DNA of 37,406 bases. Source: Bacteroidota bacterium. Lineage in GTDB: Bacteria; Bacteroidota; Bacteroidia; Bacteroidales; Dysgonomonadaceae. Position 1 is the first letter of the stretch; the number at the start of each line of letters is the position of its first letter. Under the pieces are notes generated by a model. The model was not told the origin of the DNA. It did no database searches and was given only the letters and a program-made list of their open reading frames with translations. Below, in pieces: positions 23,142 to 30,815 of the stretch. The DNA is taken from contig JAEZGN010000029.1 of NCBI GenBank assembly GCA_023437305.1, positions 1 to 37,406 of the forward strand, given 5' to 3'. Made by a program: the position numbers and the translations under genes.

Positions 23142-23789
23142 TCACTGACTATTAATGAATTCTTCCCATTTCTTTTGCAGGATATCTGGTATTTCTTCCC
23201 TACAGCGTTTTTGATATAAATCCCACAATTCTTGATTCTTATATTTGCTGGCTACTTCGTTGTAAATCCTTTGTTTTTCGTTTTTTTCTGTTTCATCTTT
23301 TATTGCCGAGAACTTCTCATCAAGCTTTTGGTAGTATTTATTTGCGATTCGATTACGCTCTTCGTTATACATGGCAAAGCAATAGTTTAAACGTTGGGCA
23401 TCCACGCACCCGAAGAAAAGACTGTCACGACCATATTCTACATTCGCTATTTTTTCTAACAGGAGTTTTAAATCGGTAAGATGAAAATGTCCATATCTTT
23501 TGAAAATGGTAAATGATACGGCCCGGGTTTCGAGCAATGGTTTTACGTTGATATGTTTTGCCAGATACTTTATCCATTCCTCGGTATAGTCTACACCCGG
23601 ATTCCTTCCGTTCTTCGAATACAGCTCATTTATATCCTCAAGAGAGACTCTCTTTTTCAAAATAGATTGCTCAATGTGTTCTATTTCCGAGAATGCAGCC
23701 AGGAGTTTTTCCGGGTGAAGTACTTCTAAAAGTGATTCGTATGTCGGATATCCTTTAAATAGTAGTTGTTGATGTGGTTTCATAATCAA
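23142..23789 (-). CDS. Phage replication-associated helical protein (inferred)
   Basis: 215 residues. A central segment (KRYGHFHLTDLKLLLEKIANVEYGRDSLFFGCVDAQRL, about 110-150) matches in pattern a family found before replication helicases in Bacteroidales mobile elements: hydrophobic helix, then YG..... G.VD...L. The C-terminal 60 residues are a charged coiled coil. Located two genes before the VirE-like helicase, so a loader or initiator is plausible. Not proven. Confidence 0.45.
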   Translation of the reverse strand: MIMKPHQQLLFKGYPTYESLLEVLHPEKLLAAFSEIEHIEQSILKKRVSLEDINELYSKNGRNPGVDYTEEWIKYLAKHINVKPLLETRAVSFTIFKRYGHFHLTDLKLLLEKIANVEYGRDSLFFGCVDAQRLNYCFAMYNEERNRIANKYYQKLDEKFSAIKDETEKNEKQRIYNEVASKYKNQELWDLYQKRCREEIPDILQKKWEEFINSQ

Positions 23790-23790
23790 A

Positions 23791-24237
23791 TTATTTTGAA
23801 GTCGGCATCTTATCTGAATTATCTATATATTTCCGATACTCCAGTTCGGTTTTCGCAAGATTTGTCAAAGTATTTACACCCTGAAATATTTGCTTAGACT
23901 GATTTATAACTTCGGGTGTAGGGCTTTCTTTAACAGCTTTAATCTGAGAAAGAATAGTATCTCTCATGGTTTGTATTATGGTGTGATTGACAGAGGAAAC
24001 CTGATTCAGCCTTTCGTTTGCCAGGACCACTACTGTATTTGTTATCGGCCTGAAACGTTCTAATTTTAGGATCAGATCTGAAATGTTCCATTCCAGTGTT
24101 TTTCCATTATTCAGGTATATTTCAACCTCGTCTCCATTGTCACCGGTATTGTCGCAATAGCCTAATATGACAACTTCTTGTCCATTGTATATATAGGCTT
24201 TATTTGCCATCTTGTCTAGTCGTTCAATTGTACCCAT
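23791..24237 (-). CDS. Phage protein with beta N-terminus and helical C-terminus
   Basis: 148 residues from ATG 24237, 3 bp after the HNH stop; an internal ATG at codon 10 (MANKAYIYNG) is an alternative. Residues 10-60 look like a small beta-barrel (VVILGYCDNTGD...VEIYLNNGKTLEW), followed by a helical tail. No family recognised. Confidence 0.5.
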   Translation of the reverse strand: MGTIERLDKMANKAYIYNGQEVVILGYCDNTGDNGDEVEIYLNNGKTLEWNISDLILKLERFRPITNTVVVLANERLNQVSSVNHTIIQTMRDTILSQIKAVKESPTPEVINQSKQIFQGVNTLTNLAKTELEYRKYIDNSDKMPTSK

Positions 24238-24240
24238 GGT

Positions 24241-25035
24241 TTATTGTTGTTTTTCTGTTTTATTAATTTGTCTCTTTAGAGCTCCTTTTAGTTGAAAGAG
24301 TTGCTGTACTTCTTTCGGATATCTGGTATGTAGTGAATTCTCGTTTTTCATCTGTTCAGATCGAGAAATAATGTACAGGTTTTCAATGTCACAATTCTTT
24401 CGATTCCCATCCTTAAATTGAATATTATACCCTTTAGGTATCAATCCAAAGGATTGTTCCCAAACATACCGATGTTTTAATACGAGTTTTCTTTTCCCGG
24501 GAACTTTTATCAAGATATAACCATCTTCGTTAATCCGTTCAAATCCAACAGATGTAGCATTATGTGGAATGTGATCCTTTTTAAATTGATTTGCTTTGAA
24601 TTTCCGCATAGTTTCTTCACTCATGAATGTTTCCATTTTTTTACCTTTATTGGGAGGGCAATTGCCCTTTTTTATCCAATGTTTTTTTATGGGATGATCA
24701 TCAGTGAAATTGTTCCTTGCAACCTCTCTAAGAAACTCTTTATCCTTGTTTAGTTTAAGCGAATGTGCCTTATTATGTAGAGTATGAATAGAACATCCAA
24801 TTCGATCCGCTAAATCTTTATTTAATGTATTTGAATAGTCTCTTTTTAGCTCCGCAATTTGCTGTAAGGAAAATCGAAATTTTTGAACAGTTTTTTTTAA
24901 TCTTAATATTTTAGCTTTAGTTCTAATAGCCTTATAACTTTTGTCCGGAAACAATAAACAAAGCTCATTCGGATTACTGTCAGGATATTTTATCTTAAGT
25001 AATTCAATTTGCTCAGGTGTCCACGTTCGTTTCAT
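24241..25035 (-). CDS. HNH endonuclease-like protein with two Myb/SANT-like repeats
   Basis: 264 residues. Residues 3-48 and 54-96 are two similar helix-turn-helix units (WTPEQIELLKIKYP...KAIRTKAKILRLKK; FSLQQIAELKRDYS...HTLHNKAHSLKLNK). Residues about 163-235 form an HNH_3-type nuclease core: LKHRYVWEQ with His188, then KGYNIQFKDGNRKNCDIENL. The position usually filled by a His before the DGN motif is Gln206/Phe207, so catalysis may be impaired. Free-standing homing-type endonuclease or packaging-associated nuclease. Overlaps the DUF3820-like gene by ATGA. Confidence 0.65.
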   Translation of the reverse strand: MKRTWTPEQIELLKIKYPDSNPNELCLLFPDKSYKAIRTKAKILRLKKTVQKFRFSLQQIAELKRDYSNTLNKDLADRIGCSIHTLHNKAHSLKLNKDKEFLREVARNNFTDDHPIKKHWIKKGNCPPNKGKKMETFMSEETMRKFKANQFKKDHIPHNATSVGFERINEDGYILIKVPGKRKLVLKHRYVWEQSFGLIPKGYNIQFKDGNRKNCDIENLYIISRSEQMKNENSLHTRYPKEVQQLFQLKGALKRQINKTEKQQ

Positions 25036-25202
25036 TTTCGTTTATTTATTTCTTTTCGTAATGCATCCATATTCTCTTTGATGTAGTTCATTACATCAAG
25101 ATTTTGCTCGTATATCCATAGAAGATAATGTGCCGGCACATCTGCCATTTTTTTACCTTTATGTACGCCAAATGGCATTGGTGATTTGTCGTTCAGTGTC
25201 AT
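25032..25202 (-). CDS. 56-aa DUF3820-like protein
   Basis: ATG at 25202; ends with an ATGA overlap to the HNH gene. The core MPFGVHKGKKMADVPAHYLL (residues 9-28) matches the DUF3820 signature (MPFGKYKG...L.D.P..YL.W), found in small phage and exonuclease-linked proteins. Placed between a 34-aa membrane protein and the HNH gene. Confidence 0.7.
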   Translation of the reverse strand: MTLNDKSPMPFGVHKGKKMADVPAHYLLWIYEQNLDVMNYIKENMDALRKEINKRK

Positions 25203-25204
25203 AT

Positions 25205-25309
25205 CTATTCGCTTCTTTTAAATGCAACTATTACAAATAATACTGTGATTAAAAACCCCATAACAAAGCCACCAAAAAAGGCAAAGAGTAGATCATCTGT
25301 TGTTATCAT
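25205..25309 (-). CDS. 34-aa single-pass membrane mini-protein
   Basis: ATG at 25309, overlapping the 65-aa gene's end by 17 bp; stop two bases before the next ATG. Short acidic N-terminus (MITTDDLL), then one membrane helix (FAFFGGFVMGFLITVLFVIV) and a KRSE tail. Tight coupling supports expression. Function unknown. Confidence 0.5.
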   Translation of the reverse strand: MITTDDLLFAFFGGFVMGFLITVLFVIVAFKRSE

Positions 25310-25490
25310 GGCTATTTTTTATCTGTTTGTTTTGAAACTCTTTTCTTAATACCGTTTTCCCATAGAAGCCCTTAAAGGGTATACCATCTTCATACATTTT
25401 TTCGTGTAGCTCACACATTTGTTTGCCATTTCCAACATTCTTTTGATAGCAATCATCAGCTGCGCAATCCTCTGTAAAAACTATATCCAT
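25293..25490 (-). CDS. 65-aa Cys-rich protein, possible zinc finger
   Basis: Starts MDIVFTEDCAADDCYQKNVG. Cys at 9, 14 and 26 with His29 give a C-x4-C-x11-C-x2-H arrangement that could hold zinc. The C-terminus is basic and polar. 4 bp after the Sm-like gene; part of the early operon. Confidence 0.5.
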   Translation of the reverse strand: MDIVFTEDCAADDCYQKNVGNGKQMCELHEKMYEDGIPFKGFYGKTVLRKEFQNKQIKNSHDNNR

Positions 25491-25494
25491 AACC

Positions 25495-25713
25495 TTATTC
25501 CTCCTTTACTGCAATTAGTGTAATCCATGACAGCTGAAAACCTAAGCTAACTTTTTGATCAGGCCTTGATAATACTAATTCATCATCATCTATATCTCTT
25601 AATATCCCGAAATATTGATCTCCATTCCTAAGTATGATCATTACTTCTTTACCGATATTTTCATCGGCTTCGTCCAGGTCTATTTGATTAAATACTATTG
25701 TCTTCTTTCCCAT
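25495..25713 (-). CDS. Sm/Lsm-like small protein (inferred)
   Basis: 72 residues. A pattern close to the Sm fold: N-terminal helix region, then IGKEVMIILRNGDQYFGILR (strand-turn-strand with the typical G) and DIDDDELVLSRPDQ, ending in ITLIAVKEE. Sm-type proteins form rings that bind RNA (Hfq). No classical Hfq KH signature is present, so the assignment is structural guesswork from strand pattern. Lies between small early genes. Confidence 0.45.
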   Translation of the reverse strand: MGKKTIVFNQIDLDEADENIGKEVMIILRNGDQYFGILRDIDDDELVLSRPDQKVSLGFQLSWITLIAVKEE

Positions 25714-25723
25714 ACTTTTACAG

Positions 25724-26005
25724 TTATTGATTTTTTATTCTTTTCTTTAGTTCGCTGTTTTCAAAATTTAAGAGATATACTTCCTTTTGAAGCCTATCTT
25801 CCCGATCTCGTTCGCCTTTCGCCTTTTGCTTATATTTACAGAGCATTTTTGCCGGCTCTTTGGCTAACTCTTCAAGTTCTACGATATAAGCGTTTGCTTT
25901 TCCCAGTTCGACACGAAGCACCTTTATTATTATTTCGTCCGGGACTTTCTGCAAGCCGTATCGCTCAGTGTCCTTATTTGATTGGATACATTTATTCTTA
26001 CCCAT
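25724..26005 (-). CDS. Small coiled-coil phage protein
   Basis: 93 residues. Residues about 28-90 (IKVLRVELGKANAYIVELEE... RLQKEVYLLNFENSELKKRI) form an obvious heptad coiled coil. Overlaps the 92-aa gene by 8 bp. No domain recognised. Confidence 0.55.
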   Translation of the reverse strand: MGKNKCIQSNKDTERYGLQKVPDEIIIKVLRVELGKANAYIVELEELAKEPAKMLCKYKQKAKGERDREDRLQKEVYLLNFENSELKKRIKNQ

Positions 26006-26276
26006 TTTCAGCTTTATTTTGGTATTGATAATTAAGGTCTCTTTTTAGAAGTACTTCGCAAAGACAATTAGCTTCTTCTTTGTATGGCCTGATTCTATCG
26101 ATTTCAAATCCGGATGTGTAGAAATCTTGAAGTTCATTTCCTGATATGAAATGACTTCGAATTTCTATGTATTCGCCAGGAAGCGTAAAACCTTGCATTT
26201 CTTTTGTAACCCAATACCGTGCCCAATTGTGAGCACTCTTCTGTAGAAAGTTGAATATTATTGATTGTATTTCCAT
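25998..26276 (-). CDS. Small phage protein, unknown
   Basis: 92 residues, starting MEIQSIIFNFLQKSAHNWARYW, mixed helix/strand with aromatic residues clustered in the first half. Overlaps the downstream coiled-coil gene by 8 bp. No family recognised. Confidence 0.5.
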   Translation of the reverse strand: MEIQSIIFNFLQKSAHNWARYWVTKEMQGFTLPGEYIEIRSHFISGNELQDFYTSGFEIDRIRPYKEEANCLCEVLLKRDLNYQYQNKAENG

Positions 26277-26328
26277 TAGTCCACTATTTTCATCGATTAA
26301 GAGATATATTGAGGATTCTAATATCCGT

Positions 26329-26505
26329 TCATTCGTTTAGATATTGCTTTGCCTGTTCTTCAGAAAAGTTCTTCTCTCTCATAAGGGCTTTTATCTTAGC
26401 TATGTATAATTGACATTCAAACATACATCCATGTAATACACAATTATTCCCCCCAAAAGATCGGCATGTCATTTTTTCTAGTTCTGAAAATGTATAGTTA
26501 TCCAT
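26329..26505 (-). CDS. 58-aa Cys-containing phage protein
   Basis: ATG at 26505, 4 bp after the 232-aa gene; ends TGA at 26329. Starts MDNYTFSELEKMTC; four Cys (residues 14, 22, 27, 31) and one His may bind a metal. The rest is a Lys-rich helix. Tight spacing supports it. Confidence 0.55.
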   Translation of the reverse strand: MDNYTFSELEKMTCRSFGGNNCVLHGCMFECQLYIAKIKALMREKNFSEEQAKQYLNE

Positions 26506-26509
26506 ATTC

Positions 26510-27208
26510 TTATCCTCTATTAGTTATTATATCTTTAGCCAATTCTAAATATTCGACAGCCTCTTCGAGAGAAGAGAATTTTGAATCTTGAGAGTCGTAA
26601 TACATTTCATATTCAGCAGTCTGTAATAAATTGCTTTGAAACATCCCGAAAAATATTTTGAATAATCTCCCTATATTTTCAGGAGGAGTCATAGATATTC
26701 CGGAAGCACCTTCTCCAAAGTCAATAAATTCATTATTGAATGACATCATACCGGGCTTGATAGGAAAGTTTACGCGAATCAAAAACATTGTTCTAAAGTG
26801 TATTTCAAAAGATATATTATTCTCATGCTGATAATATTCTTTTATTTGAAAACAAAAGATTTCGAATAAAAAACACAATTCATCTTTTGTCATTTCGTGT
26901 GGCTTTTTGCTCAGGAGTTCCTTTACTTGTTCTTTCGTTAATTTTTTCATAATCTGTCTGTTCTTATTTAAATTTCGAAGTAGTAATAATATAAAGACAC
27001 GCTCATTGGCATTTGTTATATCTTGATCAATTCTAGCAATCTGTATGAATTCAAATCCTTCCTGTGTGTCTTCTATAGCAAAATATTCTAATAGTTTCCA
27101 GTCATAATCATCGGGCACATCTACTGTTTTAGTGTAAAAATCAGTGTTGTCAAATCCAATTTTAAAAGGATTTCGTCCGATTCTTTTGTATGATGCCCGG
27201 ACTTTCAT
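26510..27208 (-). CDS. Phage protein, unknown (possible two-part reading frame)
   Basis: 232 residues. Residues 1-85 are a small mixed alpha/beta region (SYKRIGRNPFKIGFDN...); an internal MKKLTKEQVKELLSKKPHEM at codon 87 looks like a natural start and could be a separate protein. The C-terminal part is helical with a Phe/Tyr-rich centre. Upstream gene spacing of 5 bp supports the long form. Function unknown. Confidence 0.5.
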   Translation of the reverse strand: MKVRASYKRIGRNPFKIGFDNTDFYTKTVDVPDDYDWKLLEYFAIEDTQEGFEFIQIARIDQDITNANERVFILLLLRNLNKNRQIMKKLTKEQVKELLSKKPHEMTKDELCFLFEIFCFQIKEYYQHENNISFEIHFRTMFLIRVNFPIKPGMMSFNNEFIDFGEGASGISMTPPENIGRLFKIFFGMFQSNLLQTAEYEMYYDSQDSKFSSLEEAVEYLELAKDIITNRG

Positions 27209-27213
27209 CGGTT

Positions 27214-27345
27214 TTATTCCTTAAGTGTACCTGTCTTATTTCCTTTCTGTTGATCTGATAAAAAGAGCCCGGTTCCGACTATTATTCCCATGCAGAAGAT
27301 AAAGACCACTAAACCTATTATTGATAGTATCAATATACAAATCAT
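27214..27345 (-). CDS. 43-aa membrane mini-protein
   Basis: ATG at 27345, overlapping the previous stop as ATGA. One N-terminal membrane helix (ILILSIIGLVVFIFCMGII) followed by a short polar tail DQQKGNKTG. Tightly coupled on both sides (5 bp to the next gene). Function unknown. Confidence 0.55.
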   Translation of the reverse strand: MICILILSIIGLVVFIFCMGIIVGTGLFLSDQQKGNKTGTLKE

Positions 27346-27833
27346 ATATCTATACGTTTAGCGTTTACATCAAATTGACTTTGGTCTACATCTTCTACTT
27401 TCCCTGGCTCTTCGCCTGTCAGCTGCTTTTCTGTTGGTTTATATATACCCTTGCTGCCATGGCAGATATAATATTCAAGAAAATCGATCGCGCGCTTTTC
27501 GTCCTTGTCGGATAGTTTATGAAGCCGACGCAACATCATTAGTTCACGGCGCGAAGGGATATATTGTTTATGCGTTTCCTCAAGATATTCTTTGTATAGC
27601 TTCCATGTTTCAGCAAATTCGGCACTTTTGAAAGGCGATTTGATATCGATAGGGCTAACCGGTTCCACCAGTTTATCAAACTCATTGTGTAGCATAATGA
27701 GTTTGTTCCATTCTTTTGTTGCTATTTTGATGGCATTCAAAGACTTTTTATCTGTGATTCCGGCTACGAGCTCAGCATATAATTTATTGAATTTATCAAA
27801 GCCTTTCGAAAAATTATCCCACTGTGTTTTCAT
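27342..27833 (-). CDS. Helical phage protein, unknown
   Basis: 163 residues, all-helical and charged, starting MKTQWDNFSKGFDKFNKLYA. A conserved-looking segment PSRRELMMLRRLHKLSDKDEKRAIDFL (about 105-132) resembles helical regions of replication accessory factors, but no motif is decisive. ATGA overlaps with both neighbours place it in the early operon. Confidence 0.5.
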   Translation of the reverse strand: MKTQWDNFSKGFDKFNKLYAELVAGITDKKSLNAIKIATKEWNKLIMLHNEFDKLVEPVSPIDIKSPFKSAEFAETWKLYKEYLEETHKQYIPSRRELMMLRRLHKLSDKDEKRAIDFLEYYICHGSKGIYKPTEKQLTGEEPGKVEDVDQSQFDVNAKRIDI

Positions 27834-28225
27834 AGCTCAAACTTATTAGTCATGTCGAATAATATATCATTGAGCTTATCATAAGTAAAGAGAGGGTGGG
27901 GGATGATGATAATGAGATTCTCATTGTCATTTGTCATGTGCTCGACAGATAATATACGGCTACTCTCGAGTAAATCTAACATCTGAACAGTTATTACGAA
28001 TTTGCATTTTATCTGAAGGCGTGTTGCTTCTCTGAATGCCTTGTAATATGTTTCTTCGTCGGGATCAATGGGAATGGGTGCCTTTAAAGACGTAAACATT
28101 CTTGTTATAGGCTTCGGTGTCCAAAACTTTAATTTTTCTTCTGGCGTTTTTGTATACCGAATCTCATTGTTACGGTTGGTTACACCAACTACTTCATAAC
28201 TGTTTGGTCTGATTTTGAAATTCAT
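27830..28225 (-). CDS. Early phage protein, unknown
   Basis: 131 residues, alpha/beta, starting MNFKIRPNSYEVVGVTNRNN. Overlaps the next gene by 4 bp and follows the 61-aa gene by 38 bp. No recognised family. Confidence 0.5.
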   Translation of the reverse strand: MNFKIRPNSYEVVGVTNRNNEIRYTKTPEEKLKFWTPKPITRMFTSLKAPIPIDPDEETYYKAFREATRLQIKCKFVITVQMLDLLESSRILSVEHMTNDNENLIIIIPHPLFTYDKLNDILFDMTNKFEL

Positions 28226-28263
28226 GTAGTTAAATTTTTTAGTTAATATATCTGTATTTGTCG

Positions 28264-28449
28264 CTATAAAATTTCCTCTAAGTATTCACGTTCCACGGTC
28301 TTAAAGTTGTCCGCATTTAACTTCGGATAAAAGCTTGAATACTGATATTCAAACTTTGTAAGGAATAGATTTCTCACCTCCCTTTTTCTCTTATCGTTAA
28401 GATTTTGGTAACGTTGTTTGATTGTTAAATTTTGCTTCTCGTTGTTCAT
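28264..28449 (-). CDS. 61-aa basic early protein, first gene of the early operon
   Basis: Starts MNNEKQNLTIKQRYQNLNDK; highly basic and helical. It is divergent to the repressor gene, with operators in between (28451-28517), a position typical of a Cro-like or early control gene. No clear helix-turn-helix seen. Confidence 0.55.
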   Translation of the reverse strand: MNNEKQNLTIKQRYQNLNDKRKREVRNLFLTKFEYQYSSFYPKLNADNFKTVEREYLEEIL

Positions 28450-28450
28450 A

Positions 28451-28477
28451 GTCTAAAATTTAATATTATATTTAGAC
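28451..28477. promoter_or_regulatory. Palindrome GTCTAAA-N13-TTTAGAC
   Basis: GTCTAAA at 28451-28457 and TTTAGAC at 28471-28477, a perfect 7-bp dyad just upstream of the early gene's ATG and next to the paired operator. Possible additional control site. Confidence 0.4.
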
Positions 28478-28483
28478 TACTAA

Positions 28484-28517
28484 GTAAACAAAAATAATCC
28501 TTTAGTAAACAAACTTA
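28484..28517 (-). promoter_or_regulatory. Paired TAnnTTTGTTTAC element (early promoter/operator, copy 1)
   Basis: Plus strand GTAAACAAAAATA, 8-bp spacer, GTAAACAAACTTA. The half-sites are 21 bp apart, and each fuses a TAnnTTTG box (TATTTTTG 28496-28489; TAAGTTTG 28517-28510) to TTTAC. It sits between the divergent early operon and repressor genes. Confidence 0.65.
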
Positions 28518-28538
28518 GGATTAAAATATGTTAATAAT

Positions 28539-28952
28539 ATGCAAGAAACTATTAATCAGAGGATTGTAAATTACTGGGAAAGTAAGGGTAAAAGGCAGAT
28601 TGATCTGTTTCATGCCGATTATGCTTCAAAACAGACTATATCAGGTATTTGGAATGGGCGGACAAAGCCAGGATGTGAATTTTTGGAACGATTTATTGCT
28701 GAAAATAAGGATTTAAACACGAGGTGGCTTTTCACCGGTATTGGAGAAATGATTGAAAAAGGCGACCCGGCAAGTGAGGCCTTGGTGAAATTCCTAAATG
28801 AGAGGCTTGAAAAGGTAGAGGAAGAAAATAAAGAGTTAAATAGAGAGATTGGACGATTAAGAGCCGAATATAATTCAGTAAAAAAGTATAATATTAATTC
28901 AACCGGACTACAAGCTGCAGAAGATTCACCTAAGTATAAAAGAAAAAAATAG
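28539..28952 (+). CDS. Phage repressor-like helix-turn-helix regulator
   Basis: 137 residues, the only convincing phage gene on the plus strand. Residues about 5-70 resemble the HTH regulators of Bacteroidales phages: IVNYWESKGKRQIDLFHADY, ASKQTISGIWNGRTKPGCEF (recognition helix), LERFIAENKDLNTRWLFTGIGEM. Residues about 85-115 form a coiled coil (FLNERLEKVEEENKELNREI) for dimerisation. No protease or peptidase domain of the CI/LexA type is present, so induction cannot be by self-cleavage. Likely binds the paired operators and holds lysogeny. Followed by a terminator. Confidence 0.75.
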   Translation: MQETINQRIVNYWESKGKRQIDLFHADYASKQTISGIWNGRTKPGCEFLERFIAENKDLNTRWLFTGIGEMIEKGDPASEALVKFLNERLEKVEEENKELNREIGRLRAEYNSVKKYNINSTGLQAAEDSPKYKRKK

Positions 28953-29067
28953 CAGACACTTATAAAAAAATTATTCTTCGCAGCCAAAACAGACACTTTC
29001 TAACTGTCAAGTATGGAGTCTTTTATGTGCAGAATTTAGCATCCGATATGCTCCACAAAATTTTAAC

Positions 29068-29100
29068 TCCTCATGCAGAAATGTGTGGGGATTTTTATTT
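29068..29100 (+). terminator. Terminator of the repressor transcript
   Basis: Stem TCCTCATGC/GTGTGGGGA (29068-29076 with 29083-29091, wobbles allowed) followed by TTTTTATTT. It lies 116 bp past the repressor stop, on the plus strand. Confidence 0.6.
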
Positions 29101-29324
29101 TAATCAAAATATGTAAAATATAGATAAGCAATTCCTATAATAATTCCAAATACAATAGGAAGTCCTATAATAGTATTAATGCATCCGTGACTAATCTTAT
29201 TTGCATAGTCATCAGAATCACCTTCTAAATATTTAAGTGGTTTAGGAAACCCTATGAGTTTAAGAAAGTAAAATCGGATACGGACTCCTACAAAACGAGC
29301 AAAGTCATATATTATATCTCTCAT
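29100..29324 (-). CDS. Small membrane protein
   Basis: 74 residues: basic N-terminus (MRDIIYDFARFVGVRIRFYF), then a soluble stretch and one membrane helix (about 49-70, NTIIGLPIVFGIIIGIAYLY). Convergent with the repressor. Could be phage or chromosomal; the prophage boundary lies near here. No family recognised. Confidence 0.45.
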   Translation of the reverse strand: MRDIIYDFARFVGVRIRFYFLKLIGFPKPLKYLEGDSDDYANKISHGCINTIIGLPIVFGIIIGIAYLYFTYFD

Positions 29325-29458
29325 GACAAATTTATTGATTTAATAAAGTTGACCTTTCTGTCCAATTTTCTCAAAAAGAGTTCGATACTTTAGTTTTATG
29401 CTCTACAAAGGAAAATGCTCAGACAGAAATGTCCGATTATTTAAGTTTTCTCCAAATA

Positions 29459-30178
29459 TCAACTTTCACCATACCAAGCTTCATCAATCTTTTGCATATT
29501 AAATTCTGTGCGGATAAAGCGAATAAATTCATACATCCTTGAAACCTCATTAATATTTTTGTGCTTTTCAAAATTATTATATTGTATAAAACGATACTTC
29601 TTTTCAGTTGCAATTTCACAAGCTACGGTCAAATAATTATTATCATATCCTCTTCCAGTAACACTTTCTTTGTATAACGGGATTTGCTCTATTGTTGGCA
29701 GGTCTATTATATTAAGACGATTTAATGTTTCTGTGAAACTATTCCAACCATTCTTTGGCATTGATATAATAGAATCAACATGGTAATTGATCTGCTCATA
29801 ATCTCTGGTCGGATTAAAAAAGATGCGCATTTTAGTATAAGTAGCCTTTATATTGCCATCCGACGGATACTTTATTTCTACCATTTCTGCATATTGGTGT
29901 AAGTTCTCGGGATAAACAAACCATAAGCGTAGTAGCAAACTGTCGTATCCATTCTCAGGGATATCAAGATTCAGTTGTTTTTCCTTCTGTTTAGCTAACT
30001 TATAAAAAAGATAAACTTTATTATTTTCTTCATATCTAGGAATTTCTTTTATAATATTATTTTGAGGTATGGTTGGTTCTCCTGTAGGTATTCTGATTGG
30101 TAGCAAAGTATTATTACAGCTAACTATACTTAAAAGGCAGATAATAGATGAAAGAGCAAAAAGAATGTTCTTTTTCAT
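29459..30178 (-). CDS. Lipoprotein, unknown
   Basis: 239 residues with signal MKKNILFALSSIICLLSIVSC (lipobox, Cys21). The mature part is alpha/beta, with Tyr and Asn rich strands, and has no known motif. Upstream of it lies a GNAT gene in the same direction, separated by a terminator. Likely chromosomal. Confidence 0.6.
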   Translation of the reverse strand: MKKNILFALSSIICLLSIVSCNNTLLPIRIPTGEPTIPQNNIIKEIPRYEENNKVYLFYKLAKQKEKQLNLDIPENGYDSLLLRLWFVYPENLHQYAEMVEIKYPSDGNIKATYTKMRIFFNPTRDYEQINYHVDSIISMPKNGWNSFTETLNRLNIIDLPTIEQIPLYKESVTGRGYDNNYLTVACEIATEKKYRFIQYNNFEKHKNINEVSRMYEFIRFIRTEFNMQKIDEAWYGES

Positions 30179-30237
30179 AATATATTAGATTTTAATCAGA
30201 CGTTAGACAAATCTAACTATTTTCTTCTAATCCTCAT

Positions 30238-30269
30238 AAAAAATTAGAGTTTGATATCACAACTCCAAT
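30238..30269 (-). terminator. Terminator after the acetyltransferase gene
   Basis: Minus-strand stem GGAGTT/AACTC region (30247-30251 with 30261-30265), extended by ATT/AAT, followed by TTTTTTA. 14 bp past the stop at 30283. Confidence 0.45.
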
Positions 30270-30282
30270 TGAATAATACTAA

Positions 30283-30795
30283 TTAGCATTTTAGTATGTA
30301 ATAATTATTATCAAAGTCATAAATATAGCCATTGGCTAAAAGAGCTTTGCATGACGCTACATTTTCTTCTTCCGGCTGAACTATTATTGCCTCTGGGTTC
30401 TTGTCTCGGATTATTTTATTTGTAAGAATTCTTACAATTTCTTTGCCATATCCTTTCCTTAGAAAATTTTCTTCCCCAATCAAATAATCAATACTATATA
30501 TTTTGTTTGGACATTCCACCGAATACCAATCTTCCTTGGCGTCGAAACAATCATAAAATTGACAAAATCCAATTGGCTTATCAACCTCAAGAACAATATA
30601 GTGAGATAAGAAGTTAAAGCTTTCTTCTCTTTCTTTTATTTCATGAATCCATTCATCAGCATCATGATACCATTGCAGGATATAATCCTTATGTAACCAT
30701 TTATTCAATAACTCAATGTCCGAATCTTGTATCGGAGTTAAAGACAGTTGCATTTCTTTCTTATTATCGTTATAATATAGCTTTCTATTATTCAA
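30283..30795 (-). CDS. GNAT acetyltransferase, AAC(6')-like
   Basis: 170 residues. GNAT core: LTPIQDSDIELLNKWL at the start, SIDYLIGEENFLRKGYGKEIVRIL with the acetyl-CoA loop R-K-G-Y-G-K, then VQPEEENVASCKALLANGY. This pattern is close to the AAC(6') aminoglycoside/Acetyltransf_8 group, but substrate is unproven and many such proteins acetylate other amines. 20 bp after maeB, so probably co-transcribed with it. Confidence 0.7.
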   Translation of the reverse strand: MNNRKLYYNDNKKEMQLSLTPIQDSDIELLNKWLHKDYILQWYHDADEWIHEIKEREESFNFLSHYIVLEVDKPIGFCQFYDCFDAKEDWYSVECPNKIYSIDYLIGEENFLRKGYGKEIVRILTNKIIRDKNPEAIIVQPEEENVASCKALLANGYIYDFDNNYYILKC

Positions 30796-30815
30796 TATTT
30801 ACCGAAACAATATAC

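Noticed and set aside
1..29000. Diversity-generating retroelement or retron
   Set aside because: No reverse-transcriptase motif and no template/variable repeat pair were seen.
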